A stretch of 36,696 bases of DNA from the NCBI GenBank assembly GCA_017881445.1, contig JADGQX010000015.1, forward strand, positions 1-36,696, read 5' to 3'. Origin of the DNA: Gemmatimonadota bacterium (GTDB taxonomy: Bacteria > Gemmatimonadota > Gemmatimonadetes > Longimicrobiales > RSA9). Positions 17,000-24,510 of the stretch are shown one piece after another. A program made the translations under genes and the position numbers. The notes below the pieces were generated by a model, which made no database searches, was not told where the DNA came from, and saw nothing but the letters and a program-made list of their open reading frames with translations. The first letter of the stretch is position 1. Every line of letters begins with the position of its first letter.

Positions 17000-17173
17000 G
17001 TTCACGCAAAGAACACGAAGGGCCTAAGACAGTCGGCGTCGTCGCCCGCAGCTGACGGGGCGCTACAGGCATCTGTCTGTTTGTTCAACAGAAAACAACG
17101 ACGCGCGCGGGATTCGCCCGGTATGTCGATCGCCCCCATCGATGGCCTCGGCACTTCGCCCCTTCGCGTGAAC
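17000..17173. repeat. Intergenic inverted-repeat element B
   Basis: The left arm GTTCACGCAAAGAACACGAAG (from 17000) pairs with the right arm ending CTTCGCGTGAAC (17151-17173), with a few mismatches and one indel. The right arm read on the other strand shows an 8-nt period (GCGAAGGG, GCGAAGTG). The interior holds a short CTGTT/AACAG hairpin next to ACAACG and the heptamer CGCCCGG at 17115-17121. The element has the same layout as elements A and C. It fills most of the 347-base gap between lptD and hutH; no gene is seen in that gap. Confidence 0.7.
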
Positions 17174-17249
17174 CGAGCCTGTCGACGCCCCTGGTGCATG
17201 GGTCCAGCGTGTCTCCGCTTTCGGGCTGTCGGCCTCCGCGCGCTGGCCT

Positions 17250-17255
17250 TATCTT
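17250..17255 (+). promoter_or_regulatory. Candidate -10 box of hutH (leaderless?)
   Basis: TATCTT lies 7 bases before the hutH ATG (17263). The expected transcription start therefore falls on or next to the start codon. The same hexamer is found before 20084 and 28541. The -35 region here is weak. Confidence 0.45.
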
Positions 17256-17262
17256 CGCGCCC

Positions 17263-18801
17263 ATGCCTGCCCACATCGAGCTCCTGGGCGGTGGCCTCAC
17301 GCTCGAGCAGATCGAGCGCGTGGCCCGGCCGCCCTTCGATGACGTGTCCCTGTCCGAGGTGGCCCGCGGGCGCGTCGAGGCCGCCCGCGCCGTCGTGGAG
17401 CGCGCGGTCGCCGAGAATCGCGTCGTCTACGGCCTGACCACCGGCTTCGGCGCGCTGGCGGAGGTGGTGATCCCCCCGGATCGCATCCGCGAGCTGCAGC
17501 TCAACCTGATCCGCAGCCACGCCGCCGGTGTGGGCGCGCCGCTGCCCCGGGACGAGACCCGGGCGGTCACGCTGCTGCGCGCCAACGTGCTCTCCCTCGG
17601 CCATTCCGGCGTGCGCCCCGTCATCATCGAGCTGCTGCTCGAGCTGCTGAACCGGGGCGTGCATCCGGTAATCCCGGAGCGGGGCAGCGTGGGCGCGTCC
17701 GGTGACCTGGCGCCGCTGTCGCATCTGGCGCTGGTGCTGCTGGGCGAGGGTGAGGCGTTCGTGGGCCTGGACGGGCCCGGCGAGCGGCTGGACGGGGGAG
17801 AGGCGCTGCGCCGCGTCGGACTCGAGCCCGTCGTGCTCGAGGCCAAGGAGGGGCTGGCCCTCAACAACGGCACGCAGGTTCAGACCGGGATCGGCGCCCT
17901 GGCGCTGCTGGACGCCGAGCGGGCGCTGGAGACGGCGGACGTGGCCGGCGCCATGTCGCTGGAAGCGCTGCGGGGCACCCCCGTGCCCTTCGACGAGGCG
18001 ATCCAGCGGGTGCGCCCGCACCCGGGCCAGGCGGCCAGCGCGGCGCGCCTGCGGGCGCTGCTGGCCGGATCGGAGATCCGCGAATCGCACCGCCACGGCG
18101 ATCCACGCGTCCAGGACGCCTATTCGCTGCGCTGCATGCCCCAGGTGCACGGCGCGGCTCTGAACGCGCTCGGCTACGCTCGCCAGGTGCTGGAGGTGGA
18201 GGCCAACAGCGCGACCGACAACCCGCTGATCTTCCCCGAGGATGGCCGCATCCTCTCCGGCGGCAACTTCCACGGCCAGCCGGTGGCGCAGGTCCTCGAC
18301 CTGCTGGCCATGGCCTGTGCCGACGTGGGCAGCATCAGCGAGCGCCGCATTGCCCGGCTGGTGGATCCCGCCCTCTCCGGGCTGCCCGCCTTCCTGACGC
18401 CGGAGCCCGGGGTCAGCTCCGGGCTCATGATGGCGCAGATCGTGGCCGCGGCGCTGGTCACCGACCTGAAGCTGCGGGCGACGCCGGCCAGTACCGACTC
18501 GATCCCCACCGGCGCGAACAAGGAGGACCACGTCTCCATGGGCGTGGCCGCGGCCCTCAAGGCCCGGGAATCGGTGCGGCTGCTGCAGACCGTGCTGGCG
18601 CTGGAGCTGCTCACCGCCGCCCAGGCACTGGAGTTCGTGAAGCCGCTGCGTCCGGGGTTGGGCGTGCGCCAGGCGTACGAGCGCGTGCGCCAGCAGGTGA
18701 TGCCGCTGGCACGCGACCGCTCGCTCTCGCCGGACATCGAGCGCCTGGAGCGCGCGGTGCGCGCCGGCGCCTTCATCGGTCTCGCCCGGGAGGACGCATG
18801 A
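17263..18801 (+). CDS. hutH: Histidine ammonia-lyase
   Basis: HutH removes ammonia from L-histidine to give urocanate, the first step of histidine breakdown. The protein has 512 residues, the usual length. The MIO cofactor forms from A145-S146-G147 in GSVGASGDLAPLSH. YGLTTGFG near the N terminus carries the catalytic tyrosine region, and SLRCMPQVHGA and NSATDNPLIF are further family motifs. I start at ATG 17263; the longer track version begins inside the upstream repeat region. No ribosome-binding site is seen, in line with a leaderless message from the TATCTT box. The stop overlaps hutI by four bases. hutU and hutG are not in the window. Confidence 0.97.
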   Translation: MPAHIELLGGGLTLEQIERVARPPFDDVSLSEVARGRVEAARAVVERAVAENRVVYGLTTGFGALAEVVIPPDRIRELQLNLIRSHAAGVGAPLPRDETRAVTLLRANVLSLGHSGVRPVIIELLLELLNRGVHPVIPERGSVGASGDLAPLSHLALVLLGEGEAFVGLDGPGERLDGGEALRRVGLEPVVLEAKEGLALNNGTQVQTGIGALALLDAERALETADVAGAMSLEALRGTPVPFDEAIQRVRPHPGQAASAARLRALLAGSEIRESHRHGDPRVQDAYSLRCMPQVHGAALNALGYARQVLEVEANSATDNPLIFPEDGRILSGGNFHGQPVAQVLDLLAMACADVGSISERRIARLVDPALSGLPAFLTPEPGVSSGLMMAQIVAAALVTDLKLRATPASTDSIPTGANKEDHVSMGVAAALKARESVRLLQTVLALELLTAAQALEFVKPLRPGLGVRQAYERVRQQVMPLARDRSLSPDIERLERAVRAGAFIGLAREDA

Positions 18802-20042
18802 GCGCCATGCCCGGCGCGCCCGAGGACATGGTCCTGGTCACCGGCCTCAGCGAGCTGGTCACGGGCCTGTCGAGCGACGCGGGCGTGGGCGTACTGCGCG
18901 GCGTCGCCATCGCCCTGGGCGGCGGACGCATTGCCGCCATCGCGCCCGAGAGCGAGCTGGTCGGCCGCTACCCGGCGGCGCAGCGCGTGGACTGCGGCGG
19001 GGCCGTCGCCACGCCCGGGCTGGTGGACTCGCATACGCACGCCGTGTTCGGTCGCTGGCGCGCCGACGAGTACGAGCTGCGCGCCCGGGGCGAGTCGTAC
19101 ATGGAGATCGCCCGCAAGGGCGGAGGCATCAACGCGTCCGTGCAGGACCTGCGCGGGCGCTCGGAGGACGAGCTGGTCGAGCTGACGCGCCCGCGCCTGC
19201 GGGAGATGCTCGAGCGCGGCACCACCACGGCGGAAGTGAAGAGCGGCTACGGCCTGCGTACCGACGACGAGCTGAAGATGCTGCGCGCCATCGCGCGCCT
19301 GCACCAGGAAGGCCCGCTCGACCTGTTGCCCACCTTCATGGGCGCCCACGAGTTCCCGCCCGAGCACCGCGGCTCGGTCCGCGCCGGCTACGTGGACCTG
19401 CTCGTGGACGAGATGATCCCTGCGGTGGCGGAGGCCAGGCTCGCTCGCTTCTGCGATGTCTTCCTGGAGCCCGGCGTCTTCACGCCGGCGGAGGCCCGGC
19501 GCATCCTGGAGGCGGGGCAGGCCCACGGGCTGGGGGCCAAGCTGCACGCGGACGAGCTCGAGTCCGGCGGCGGCGCCGAGCTGGCCGTGGAGCTGGGCGC
19601 CGTCTCCGCCGATCACCTGGGCGCGGTGAGCGATGCGGGCGTGCGGGCGCTGGCGCGCTCAACCACGGTGGCCACGCTGCTGCCCGCGACGCTCTTCTTC
19701 CTGGGGCGCAAGCAGTACGCGCCCGCACGCCGGCTGCTGGACGCGGGCGCCACCGTCGCCCTGGCCACCGACTTCAACCCGGGCGCGTCGCCCTCGCCCA
19801 GCCTGCCGCTGGCCATGACTGCCGCCTGCTCGCAGATGGGCATGACCCCGCTCGAGGCGTTGGTCGCGGCCACCGCGGGTGGCGCCCGCGCCCTCGCCCT
19901 GGACGACGGTCGTGGCACCCTGGTCGCCGGTGCACCCGCCGATCTCGTGGTCTGGCGCGCCGACGACCACCGTATGATCCCCTATCGCTACGGCGTGAAC
20001 CTCGTTCAGGGAGTGTGGAAGCGCGGCCGCCGGGTGGTCTGA
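18798..20042 (+). CDS. hutI: Imidazolonepropionase
   Basis: HutI hydrolyses imidazolone-5-propionate to N-formimino-L-glutamate, step three of the Hut pathway. The 414-residue amidohydrolase shows the metal-binding HTH motif in GLVDSHTHAVFG (H79, H81). Further ligand regions are GAHEFP, KLHADEL and SADHLG, and TDFNPG near the C-terminal end of the barrel. EVKSGYGL is the substrate-pocket motif of the family. The start overlaps hutH (ATGA), so the two are made together. The step-two enzyme urocanase (HutU) must be encoded elsewhere for the pathway to run. Confidence 0.96.
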   Translation: MSAMPGAPEDMVLVTGLSELVTGLSSDAGVGVLRGVAIALGGGRIAAIAPESELVGRYPAAQRVDCGGAVATPGLVDSHTHAVFGRWRADEYELRARGESYMEIARKGGGINASVQDLRGRSEDELVELTRPRLREMLERGTTTAEVKSGYGLRTDDELKMLRAIARLHQEGPLDLLPTFMGAHEFPPEHRGSVRAGYVDLLVDEMIPAVAEARLARFCDVFLEPGVFTPAEARRILEAGQAHGLGAKLHADELESGGGAELAVELGAVSADHLGAVSDAGVRALARSTTVATLLPATLFFLGRKQYAPARRLLDAGATVALATDFNPGASPSPSLPLAMTAACSQMGMTPLEALVAATAGGARALALDDGRGTLVAGAPADLVVWRADDHRMIPYRYGVNLVQGVWKRGRRVV

Positions 20043-20047
20043 TGCGC

Positions 20048-20077
20048 TTGTGACCGCGCCGCTTGCGCCCGTATCTT
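20048..20077 (+). promoter_or_regulatory. Candidate promoter of the large TPR gene
   Basis: TTGTGA (20048-20053) and TATCTT (20072-20077) are 18 bases apart. The ATG at 20084 comes only 7 bases after the -10 box and no ribosome-binding site is visible, which suggests a leaderless message. Confidence 0.5.
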
Positions 20078-20083
20078 CGTCCC

Positions 20084-22459
20084 ATGAAGTCGATCAACAA
20101 ACTCAAGGACCAGGCTCGCAATCACGAGCAGAAGGAGGAGTGGGAGAAGGCCGCCCAGCTCTATCTGCAGGCCATCCGCGCCGCCGAGGACGAGGGCGAT
20201 GCGGCCGGTGAGCTCGGCCTCTACAACCGCATCGGCGACATCTACCTGCGGCTGGGCAAGGCGACCGATGCCGTCGCCTTCTACGAGCAGGCCGCCGACC
20301 ACTACGCGGCCGACGGGCTGTACGCCAACGCCATCGCCCTCTGCAACAAGGCGCTGCGCCACCTCCCCGAGCGCCTCGAGCTCTACCGCAAGCTCGGCCG
20401 GCTGAGCGCATCCCAGGGCTTCTTCACCGACGCCCGTCGCTGGTTCGTCGAATACTCCGAACGCCAGATCCGCCGGGGGGCGCTGGACGAGGCCTTCACC
20501 GGCCTGCGCGAGCTCGCCGATCTCACCGACGACGCCGAGGTGCGCCAGCTGCTGGCCCGCCAGCTCCACGCCCACGACCGCACCGCCGAGGCGGTGGCCG
20601 AGCTCGCGCGCGCCTACGCCACGCACTTGCGCGCCGCCGACCTGATCGGCGCCGAGGCCGTGCGCGAGGAGGTGCGGGCGCTGGACCCCGACGCCGCCGA
20701 CACGCTGGACGAGCACCTCGAGGCGGCGCCGGCGGCGCGGGGAACCTTCGACGGGCTGCCCCTGCTCGACGAGCTCCCCCCCCTCGGCCTCGAGACCGCC
20801 GCCGGCGCCGCCGGCCTCGAGCAGGGCGCTCCGCCCCCGGTGGCGCAGGGCTCCGCGGACGTGGCCGCGCCGCCCGCGGCGCAGGCGCCACCTGCCCCGG
20901 AGGGGTTCGACCCCACCGCCATGGGCGAGCTGGGCGCGCTCACGGCTTCGCCCGCCGGGCCGGAGCCCGTCCCGGCCGAGGCCGAGGTCGAGGTCGAGCC
21001 CGAGCCCGAGCCCGAGGTCGAGCCCGTGCCCGAGCCCGAGCCCGAGCCCGAGCCTGAGCCCGAGCCCGAGGATCTGTCGCAGCCGCTGCCGCTGATGGCG
21101 CTGGACGAGCCCGAGGAGGGTGCGGGCGAGCCGGCGGAGATCGAGTACCTGCCGCCTCCGCTCCCCTGGCTGGACCTGGGCGACGAGGAAGATCTGGAGC
21201 CGCTGCCGCCCCTGCCCCTGCTGGAGGAGGAAGACCAGGACGCCGGCCTGCCGCCGGTCACGGCCCGGGTGGAGGAGGAGAATCCCTTCTCCCCGCCGCT
21301 CCCCATGCTCTGGAACATGGGCGACGACGACGAGGAGGAGGAGCAGGTCGCGGAGCCGCTACCGTTGCTGGAGGAGCCCATCCTCGGACCGCTGCCGCTG
21401 CTGGAGGAGCCTCCGGCCGGCGGCTCGCCGCTTCCGCCCCTGGAGATCCCGGGCCTCGAGCCCGCGCCGCCGCCGCTGCCGCCCTTCGAAGTCGCCCTCC
21501 CCGAGCCCGAACCTTCGCCCTGGGCGGCCGGCCTGGACGAGGACCCCTGGTGCGTGGCGCCCGAGGACGAGCTGTCCGGGGTGCGGCTGCTGTACGGGCG
21601 GGGGCAGCGCGCCGCCGGCCGCAACGCCTTCGAGCGGCTCATTGGCAACGCCGAGCGGGCGGGCGATGCGCGCCGTGCCCTGGAGCTGCTCGATGCCCTG
21701 GCCCTGGCGGAGCCCGACGACCTTGACGTGCACCACCGCCGCGTCGAGTGCGCTTACCGCCTGGGCGGGCCCCGGGCCGCCGTGCCCGCTCTGCTCGGGA
21801 TGGCCGAGGCGCAGGCCCGCGCCGGCCTTGAGTCCAAGGCCTCCGTCGTCTACCTGCAGGTGCTGGACATCGACCCGTTCAACGCCGTGGCCGGCGCGGC
21901 CCTCCGGCGGGAGCGGGACGCCCGCCCGCGGCCGGTGGACGACGGCGGCTTCATCGACCTGGGCGCCCTGCTGATGGAGGACGACGACTTCCAGGAGACC
22001 ACGCGCTTCGTGGTGCCGGGAGAGGTGCCCTCGGGCGACGAGGAGCAGGACTTCGTCGCCATGCTGGAGCAGTTCAAGGACAAGGTCTCCGAGCAGATGG
22101 GCGAGGACCCCCAGGCGCACTACGACCTGGGGCTCGCCTACAAGGAGATGGGCCTGCTGGACGAGGCCATCACCGAGTTCCAGGTGGCCCTGCGCGGCGG
22201 CGCCGACCGCCTCAAGGTGCTGGAGGAGCTCGGCCGCTGCTTCCTGCTCAAGGAGCAGCCCACCGTGGCGCTGCGCCTGCTGCAGCAGGCGCTCGAGTTC
22301 ACCGGACGGACCGAAATGGAGTACATGGGGGTCTTTTACCTGCTCGGGCGCTGCCACGAGGAGCTCGGCAGCGCTCAGGCCGCCCGCGATGCCTACGAGC
22401 GCGTGGTCGGCCTCGACCTCCAGTTCGACGACGTCGCCGAACGCCTCGCACGCCTTTGA
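20084..22459 (+). CDS. Large TPR protein with acidic Pro/Leu-rich linker
   Basis: This 791-residue protein has no signal peptide, so it is probably cytoplasmic. Residues about 1-210 form several TPR-like helix pairs (AAQLYLQAIRAAEDEGD, GLYNRIGDIYLRLGKATDAVAFYEQAADHY). Residues about 215-500 are a disordered, acidic linker with a Pro-Glu run and roughly ten copies of a (P)LPxL motif followed by Glu/Asp. Residues about 505-791 return to TPR structure (YDLGLAYKEMGLLDEAITEFQVAL near the end). I start at ATG 20084, after the TATCTT box. The TPR ends suggest a scaffold that binds partners. The specific process is unknown; similar layouts occur in proteins annotated only as TPR-containing. It neither overlaps nor shares an operon clearly with hutI (41-base gap). 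Confidence 0.85.
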   Translation: MKSINKLKDQARNHEQKEEWEKAAQLYLQAIRAAEDEGDAAGELGLYNRIGDIYLRLGKATDAVAFYEQAADHYAADGLYANAIALCNKALRHLPERLELYRKLGRLSASQGFFTDARRWFVEYSERQIRRGALDEAFTGLRELADLTDDAEVRQLLARQLHAHDRTAEAVAELARAYATHLRAADLIGAEAVREEVRALDPDAADTLDEHLEAAPAARGTFDGLPLLDELPPLGLETAAGAAGLEQGAPPPVAQGSADVAAPPAAQAPPAPEGFDPTAMGELGALTASPAGPEPVPAEAEVEVEPEPEPEVEPVPEPEPEPEPEPEPEDLSQPLPLMALDEPEEGAGEPAEIEYLPPPLPWLDLGDEEDLEPLPPLPLLEEEDQDAGLPPVTARVEEENPFSPPLPMLWNMGDDDEEEEQVAEPLPLLEEPILGPLPLLEEPPAGGSPLPPLEIPGLEPAPPPLPPFEVALPEPEPSPWAAGLDEDPWCVAPEDELSGVRLLYGRGQRAAGRNAFERLIGNAERAGDARRALELLDALALAEPDDLDVHHRRVECAYRLGGPRAAVPALLGMAEAQARAGLESKASVVYLQVLDIDPFNAVAGAALRRERDARPRPVDDGGFIDLGALLMEDDDFQETTRFVVPGEVPSGDEEQDFVAMLEQFKDKVSEQMGEDPQAHYDLGLAYKEMGLLDEAITEFQVALRGGADRLKVLEELGRCFLLKEQPTVALRLLQQALEFTGRTEMEYMGVFYLLGRCHEELGSAQAARDAYERVVGLDLQFDDVAERLARL
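20975..21070 (+). repeat. Hexanucleotide repeat coding for a Pro-Glu run
   Basis: Sixteen imperfect hexamers of the GAGCCC/GAGGTC type encode a 32-residue alternating X-Glu stretch (AEAEVEVEPEPEPE and so on). Because the unit is six bases, copy-number change keeps frame. It lies inside the TPR gene linker. Confidence 0.85.
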
Positions 22460-22486
22460 CAACCCCGGCAAATGCCGGTATTTTTT
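22456..22486 (+). promoter_or_regulatory. Promoter with an embedded hairpin before the prenyl synthase gene
   Basis: TTGACA (22456-22461) and TATTTT (22479-22484) are separated by 17 bases, a near-consensus promoter. Its -35 box overlaps the TGA of the TPR gene. The spacer contains a perfect hairpin CCGGCA-AA-TGCCGG (22465-22478), followed directly by TATTTTTT. The same bases thus form a short intrinsic terminator for the upstream gene. Confidence 0.7.
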
Positions 22487-22518
22487 GATGCTTCCGCGAC
22501 TTGGGCCTGAACGGGACG

Positions 22519-23502
22519 ATGCTTCGCACGCTGCCGAAACTGCCCCAGATCCAGCGCCCCGTTCGCGACCGTCTCGAGGCCGTGGTCGAGGAGTTGCGGC
22601 GCATCGTCCTGACCGATTTCACGCCCATCGAGGAGGTCAACGACCACCTCCTCTGGGCCCGCGGCAAGCTGTTCCGGCCCACGCTGCTCCTGCTCGCCAA
22701 CGAGCTGGGCGGCCGACGCCACCAGCGTGCCGTCACCCTCGCCTCCGTGGTCGAGCTCGTCCACCTGGCGACGCTAGTGCACGACGATTCCGTGGATCAC
22801 TCCGTGCTCCGGCGCGGCATGCCCACCGTGAACGCCCTCTGGAACCACCAGACGGCCGTCATCATGGGCGATTACCTCTACTCCCGCGCCGTCATGGAGC
22901 TGGCGCTCTTCGGCGAGAACGAGCTGATCCGGGTGCTGTCGCGTGCGGCCAACCAGATGAGCATCGGCGAGATGCGCCAGCTGGTCTCCGCCGACGCCAT
23001 CCGCTACACCGAGGCCGATTACGACCGGCTGATCGAATGCAAGACCGCCTCGCTCATGTCCGCGGCCTGCGAGATGGGCGCCGTCGCCGGCGATGCCCGC
23101 TGGAGGCAGCCCCTCGCCCGGTACGGCTTCCAGCTCGGCATGGCCTTTCAGATCGCCGACGACCTCATCGACTACACGGGCACCGAGGCCGTCACGGGCA
23201 AGCCGACCGGACAGGACCTGCGGGAGCACAAGATGACGCTCCCGCTCATCCATGCGCTTGGCGTCATGGATGCGGCCCCGCGACGCGAGGTGGAGGAGTT
23301 CTTCGCCGATCCCGAGCCGTCCGACGACGGGATCGCCAGAGTGGTGGCCCTCGTGCGCGAGCACGGCGGCCTGGAGTACGCCCGGGGTCGCGCCGAGGAT
23401 TTCGGCGCCCGGGCCGTGGATGCGCTCACTGGCCTGCCCGACGAGCCGGCCACGACTTCGCTGCGCGAGGCCGTGGCATACGTCATCGATCGGCGGCGCT
23501 GA
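22519..23502 (+). CDS. Polyprenyl diphosphate synthase (trans, long chain)
   Basis: This 327-residue class I trans-prenyltransferase has the GKLFRP substrate motif (49-54). The first Asp-rich motif is DDSVD (89-93, in LVHDDSVDH) and the second is DDLID (214-218, in FQIADDLIDYTG). The family adds isopentenyl diphosphate units to make long polyprenyl chains for quinones. The absence of a DDxxxxD first motif argues against a short-chain IspA type. The closest match in memory is octaprenyl/solanesyl-type IspB, but chain length cannot be fixed from the sequence. I prefer ATG 22519 over TTG 22501, which would be almost at the predicted transcription start. The promoter is the one at 22456-22484. 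Confidence 0.9.
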   Translation: MLRTLPKLPQIQRPVRDRLEAVVEELRRIVLTDFTPIEEVNDHLLWARGKLFRPTLLLLANELGGRRHQRAVTLASVVELVHLATLVHDDSVDHSVLRRGMPTVNALWNHQTAVIMGDYLYSRAVMELALFGENELIRVLSRAANQMSIGEMRQLVSADAIRYTEADYDRLIECKTASLMSAACEMGAVAGDARWRQPLARYGFQLGMAFQIADDLIDYTGTEAVTGKPTGQDLREHKMTLPLIHALGVMDAAPRREVEEFFADPEPSDDGIARVVALVREHGGLEYARGRAEDFGARAVDALTGLPDEPATTSLREAVAYVIDRRR

Positions 23503-23536
23503 TTGGCGGAACTCGTGCAACCCAGGACTGTAGAAC

Positions 23537-23812
23537 ATGATCGGTCCCCGCAGGCGTAGCTTGTCGCGGCTCCTGTGGACGATCGTCGTCGGCTTGTTCC
23601 TCGGCGCGCTCTTCACCAAGCTCGCGGTGCTCTACATGCCCGAGAGCGCGGCCCGGGAATTCCTGACCACGTCCGTCTCCGCGTCGATAGGGCCCCTCGG
23701 CATCGACCTGATCGCCGTCGCCTTCGCGGTCGGTCCGCTCACGCTCAACCTCAACGCGCTGAGCCTCGTCGGTATCCTGCTGGTGGCGCTCGTCATGCGC
23801 TCCTGGCTGTAG
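23537..23812 (+). CDS. Small membrane protein, DUF4321-like
   Basis: A 91-residue protein with a basic N terminus, one hydrophobic helix at about 12-32 (LWTIVVGLFLGALFTKLAVLY) and a second at about 70-88. Between them is a segment containing SIGPLGIDLIAVAFAVGPLTLNLN. This resembles the uncharacterised DUF4321 family of small membrane proteins, placed from memory. It sits 34 bases after the prenyl synthase gene and 29 before tatA, so it is probably in the same transcript. No function can be assigned. Confidence 0.75.
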   Translation: MIGPRRRSLSRLLWTIVVGLFLGALFTKLAVLYMPESAAREFLTTSVSASIGPLGIDLIAVAFAVGPLTLNLNALSLVGILLVALVMRSWL

Positions 23813-23841
23813 CTCGGCTCTGACCTCGGAAAGAAGGGCTT

Positions 23842-24243
23842 ATGTTCGGCAATCTCGGCATGGGCGAGATGATCTTCATCGGGGTCATCGTGCTCCTCGT
23901 CTTCGGCGCCAAGCGCCTGCCGGAGATCGGCGCCTCCATGGGCAAGGGCATCCGCGAATTCAAGAAGTCCATCAACGAGGTCACGGGCGAGCTGCAGGCG
24001 CCCCCGCCGACCCAGCAGTACGTGCCTCCGCAGCAGCCTCAGCAGTACGCGGTTCCGCAGCCGCCTCAGCAGTACGTGGCGCCGCCCCAGGCACCCCAGC
24101 AGTACGCCGCCCCCCAGGCTCCGCAGCAGTACAGCGCGCCGCAACAGCCGCAGCCGTACGGGACGCCCGCGCCGCCGACTCCCGCTGCGCCGGCCGCGCC
24201 CCAGGACGAGACGCAGCTGCCGCCCCGGCCGCCGCAGGTCTAG
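23842..24243 (+). CDS. tatA: Twin-arginine translocase subunit TatA with PQQY-repeat tail
   Basis: TatA forms the protein-conducting element of the Tat pathway. The membrane helix is at about 9-22, followed by the hinge [10 protein letters not shown] (21-30) and the amphipathic helix [15 protein letters not shown], all standard. From about residue 55 the tail is unusual: six copies of a nine-residue repeat around PQQY (27-nt period in the DNA), then a Pro/Ala-rich end. Typical TatA tails are charged and disordered rather than regular. AAAGAAGGG precedes the ATG. The partner TatC is encoded at 13167. The FGxxxLP hinge cannot separate TatA from TatB with certainty, but no second copy is in the window. 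Confidence 0.92.
   Translation: MFGNLGMGEMIFIGVIVLLVFGAKRLPEIGASMGKGIREFKKSINEVTGELQAPPPTQQYVPPQQPQQYAVPQPPQQYVAPPQAPQQYAAPQAPQQYSAPQQPQPYGTPAPPTPAAPAAPQDETQLPPRPPQV
24013..24177 (+). repeat. 27-nt tandem repeat in the tatA tail
   Basis: CAGCAGTAC recurs at 24013, 24040, 24067, 24097 and 24124, with the variant CAGCCGTAC at 24151. Spacings are 27, 27, 30, 27 and 27 bases. Each unit encodes a Gln-Gln-Tyr (or Gln-Pro-Tyr) within a Pro-rich nonapeptide. Confidence 0.9.
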
Positions 24244-24281
24244 CAGCAGCCGGATCCGTTCCGCCGGAGTGACGTTGCCTT

Positions 24282-24315
24282 CCCCCTGCGCCTGCCTTTC
24301 CGCGGGTGCAGGGGG
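24282..24315 (+). terminator. Hairpin terminator after tatA
   Basis: CCCCCTGC (24282-24289) pairs with GCAGGGGG (24308-24315), with further G/C pairing inside. GCTTCTATAAT follows. It lies about 40 bases after the tatA stop and probably separates tatA from the cupredoxin unit. Confidence 0.65.
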
Positions 24316-24320
24316 GCTTC

Positions 24321-24326
24321 TATAAT
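24321..24326 (+). promoter_or_regulatory. Candidate -10 box TATAAT before the cupredoxin unit
   Basis: A perfect TATAAT hexamer follows the terminator hairpin. The expected -35 position (about 24298) reads TTCCGC, a poor match, so this promoter may depend on an activator or a different sigma factor. A start near 24333 would give a leader of about 175 bases. Confidence 0.5.
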
Positions 24327-24332
24327 CCCGTC

Positions 24333-24510
24333 GGTCCCGCCTTCCTGAGATAGGGCCACTTTCCGCACGACGAGGTGGGAAATCTGGACACGGAAACGCG
24401 GCGATCCCCCGACAGCTGATCCGTCAAACTCCTGAGGAAAGCAGCTCCGCCATTGCGGTAGAGTAACCCGCAGAGGGCAGGTGGCGGGCTCATGCTGTAA
24501 GGAGTCGACG
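24333..24510 (+). promoter_or_regulatory. Long structured-looking 5' leader (family not recognised)
   Basis: This stretch has no gene. It contains three consecutive stems: AGCTG/CAGCT (24414-24418 with 24442-24446) with an inner TCC/GGA; CCGC-CATT-GCGG (24447-24458); and CCCGC/GCGGG (24467-24471 with 24484-24488). The ribosome-binding site AAGGAG (24499-24504) follows. The last stem is close enough to affect access to that site. I compared it by eye with cobalamin, TPP and cyclic-di-GMP riboswitch cores and found no convincing match. Confidence 0.4.

Noticed and set aside
17263-20042. Complete histidine utilisation operon
   Set aside because: Only hutH and hutI are here; no urocanase or formiminoglutamase gene is next to them.
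24327-24510. Cobalamin, TPP or cyclic-di-GMP riboswitch
   Set aside because: Only short pieces resemble these classes (CTGAGA, CAAAC with GGAAA). The conserved cores in the right order are missing, so I report it as unclassified.
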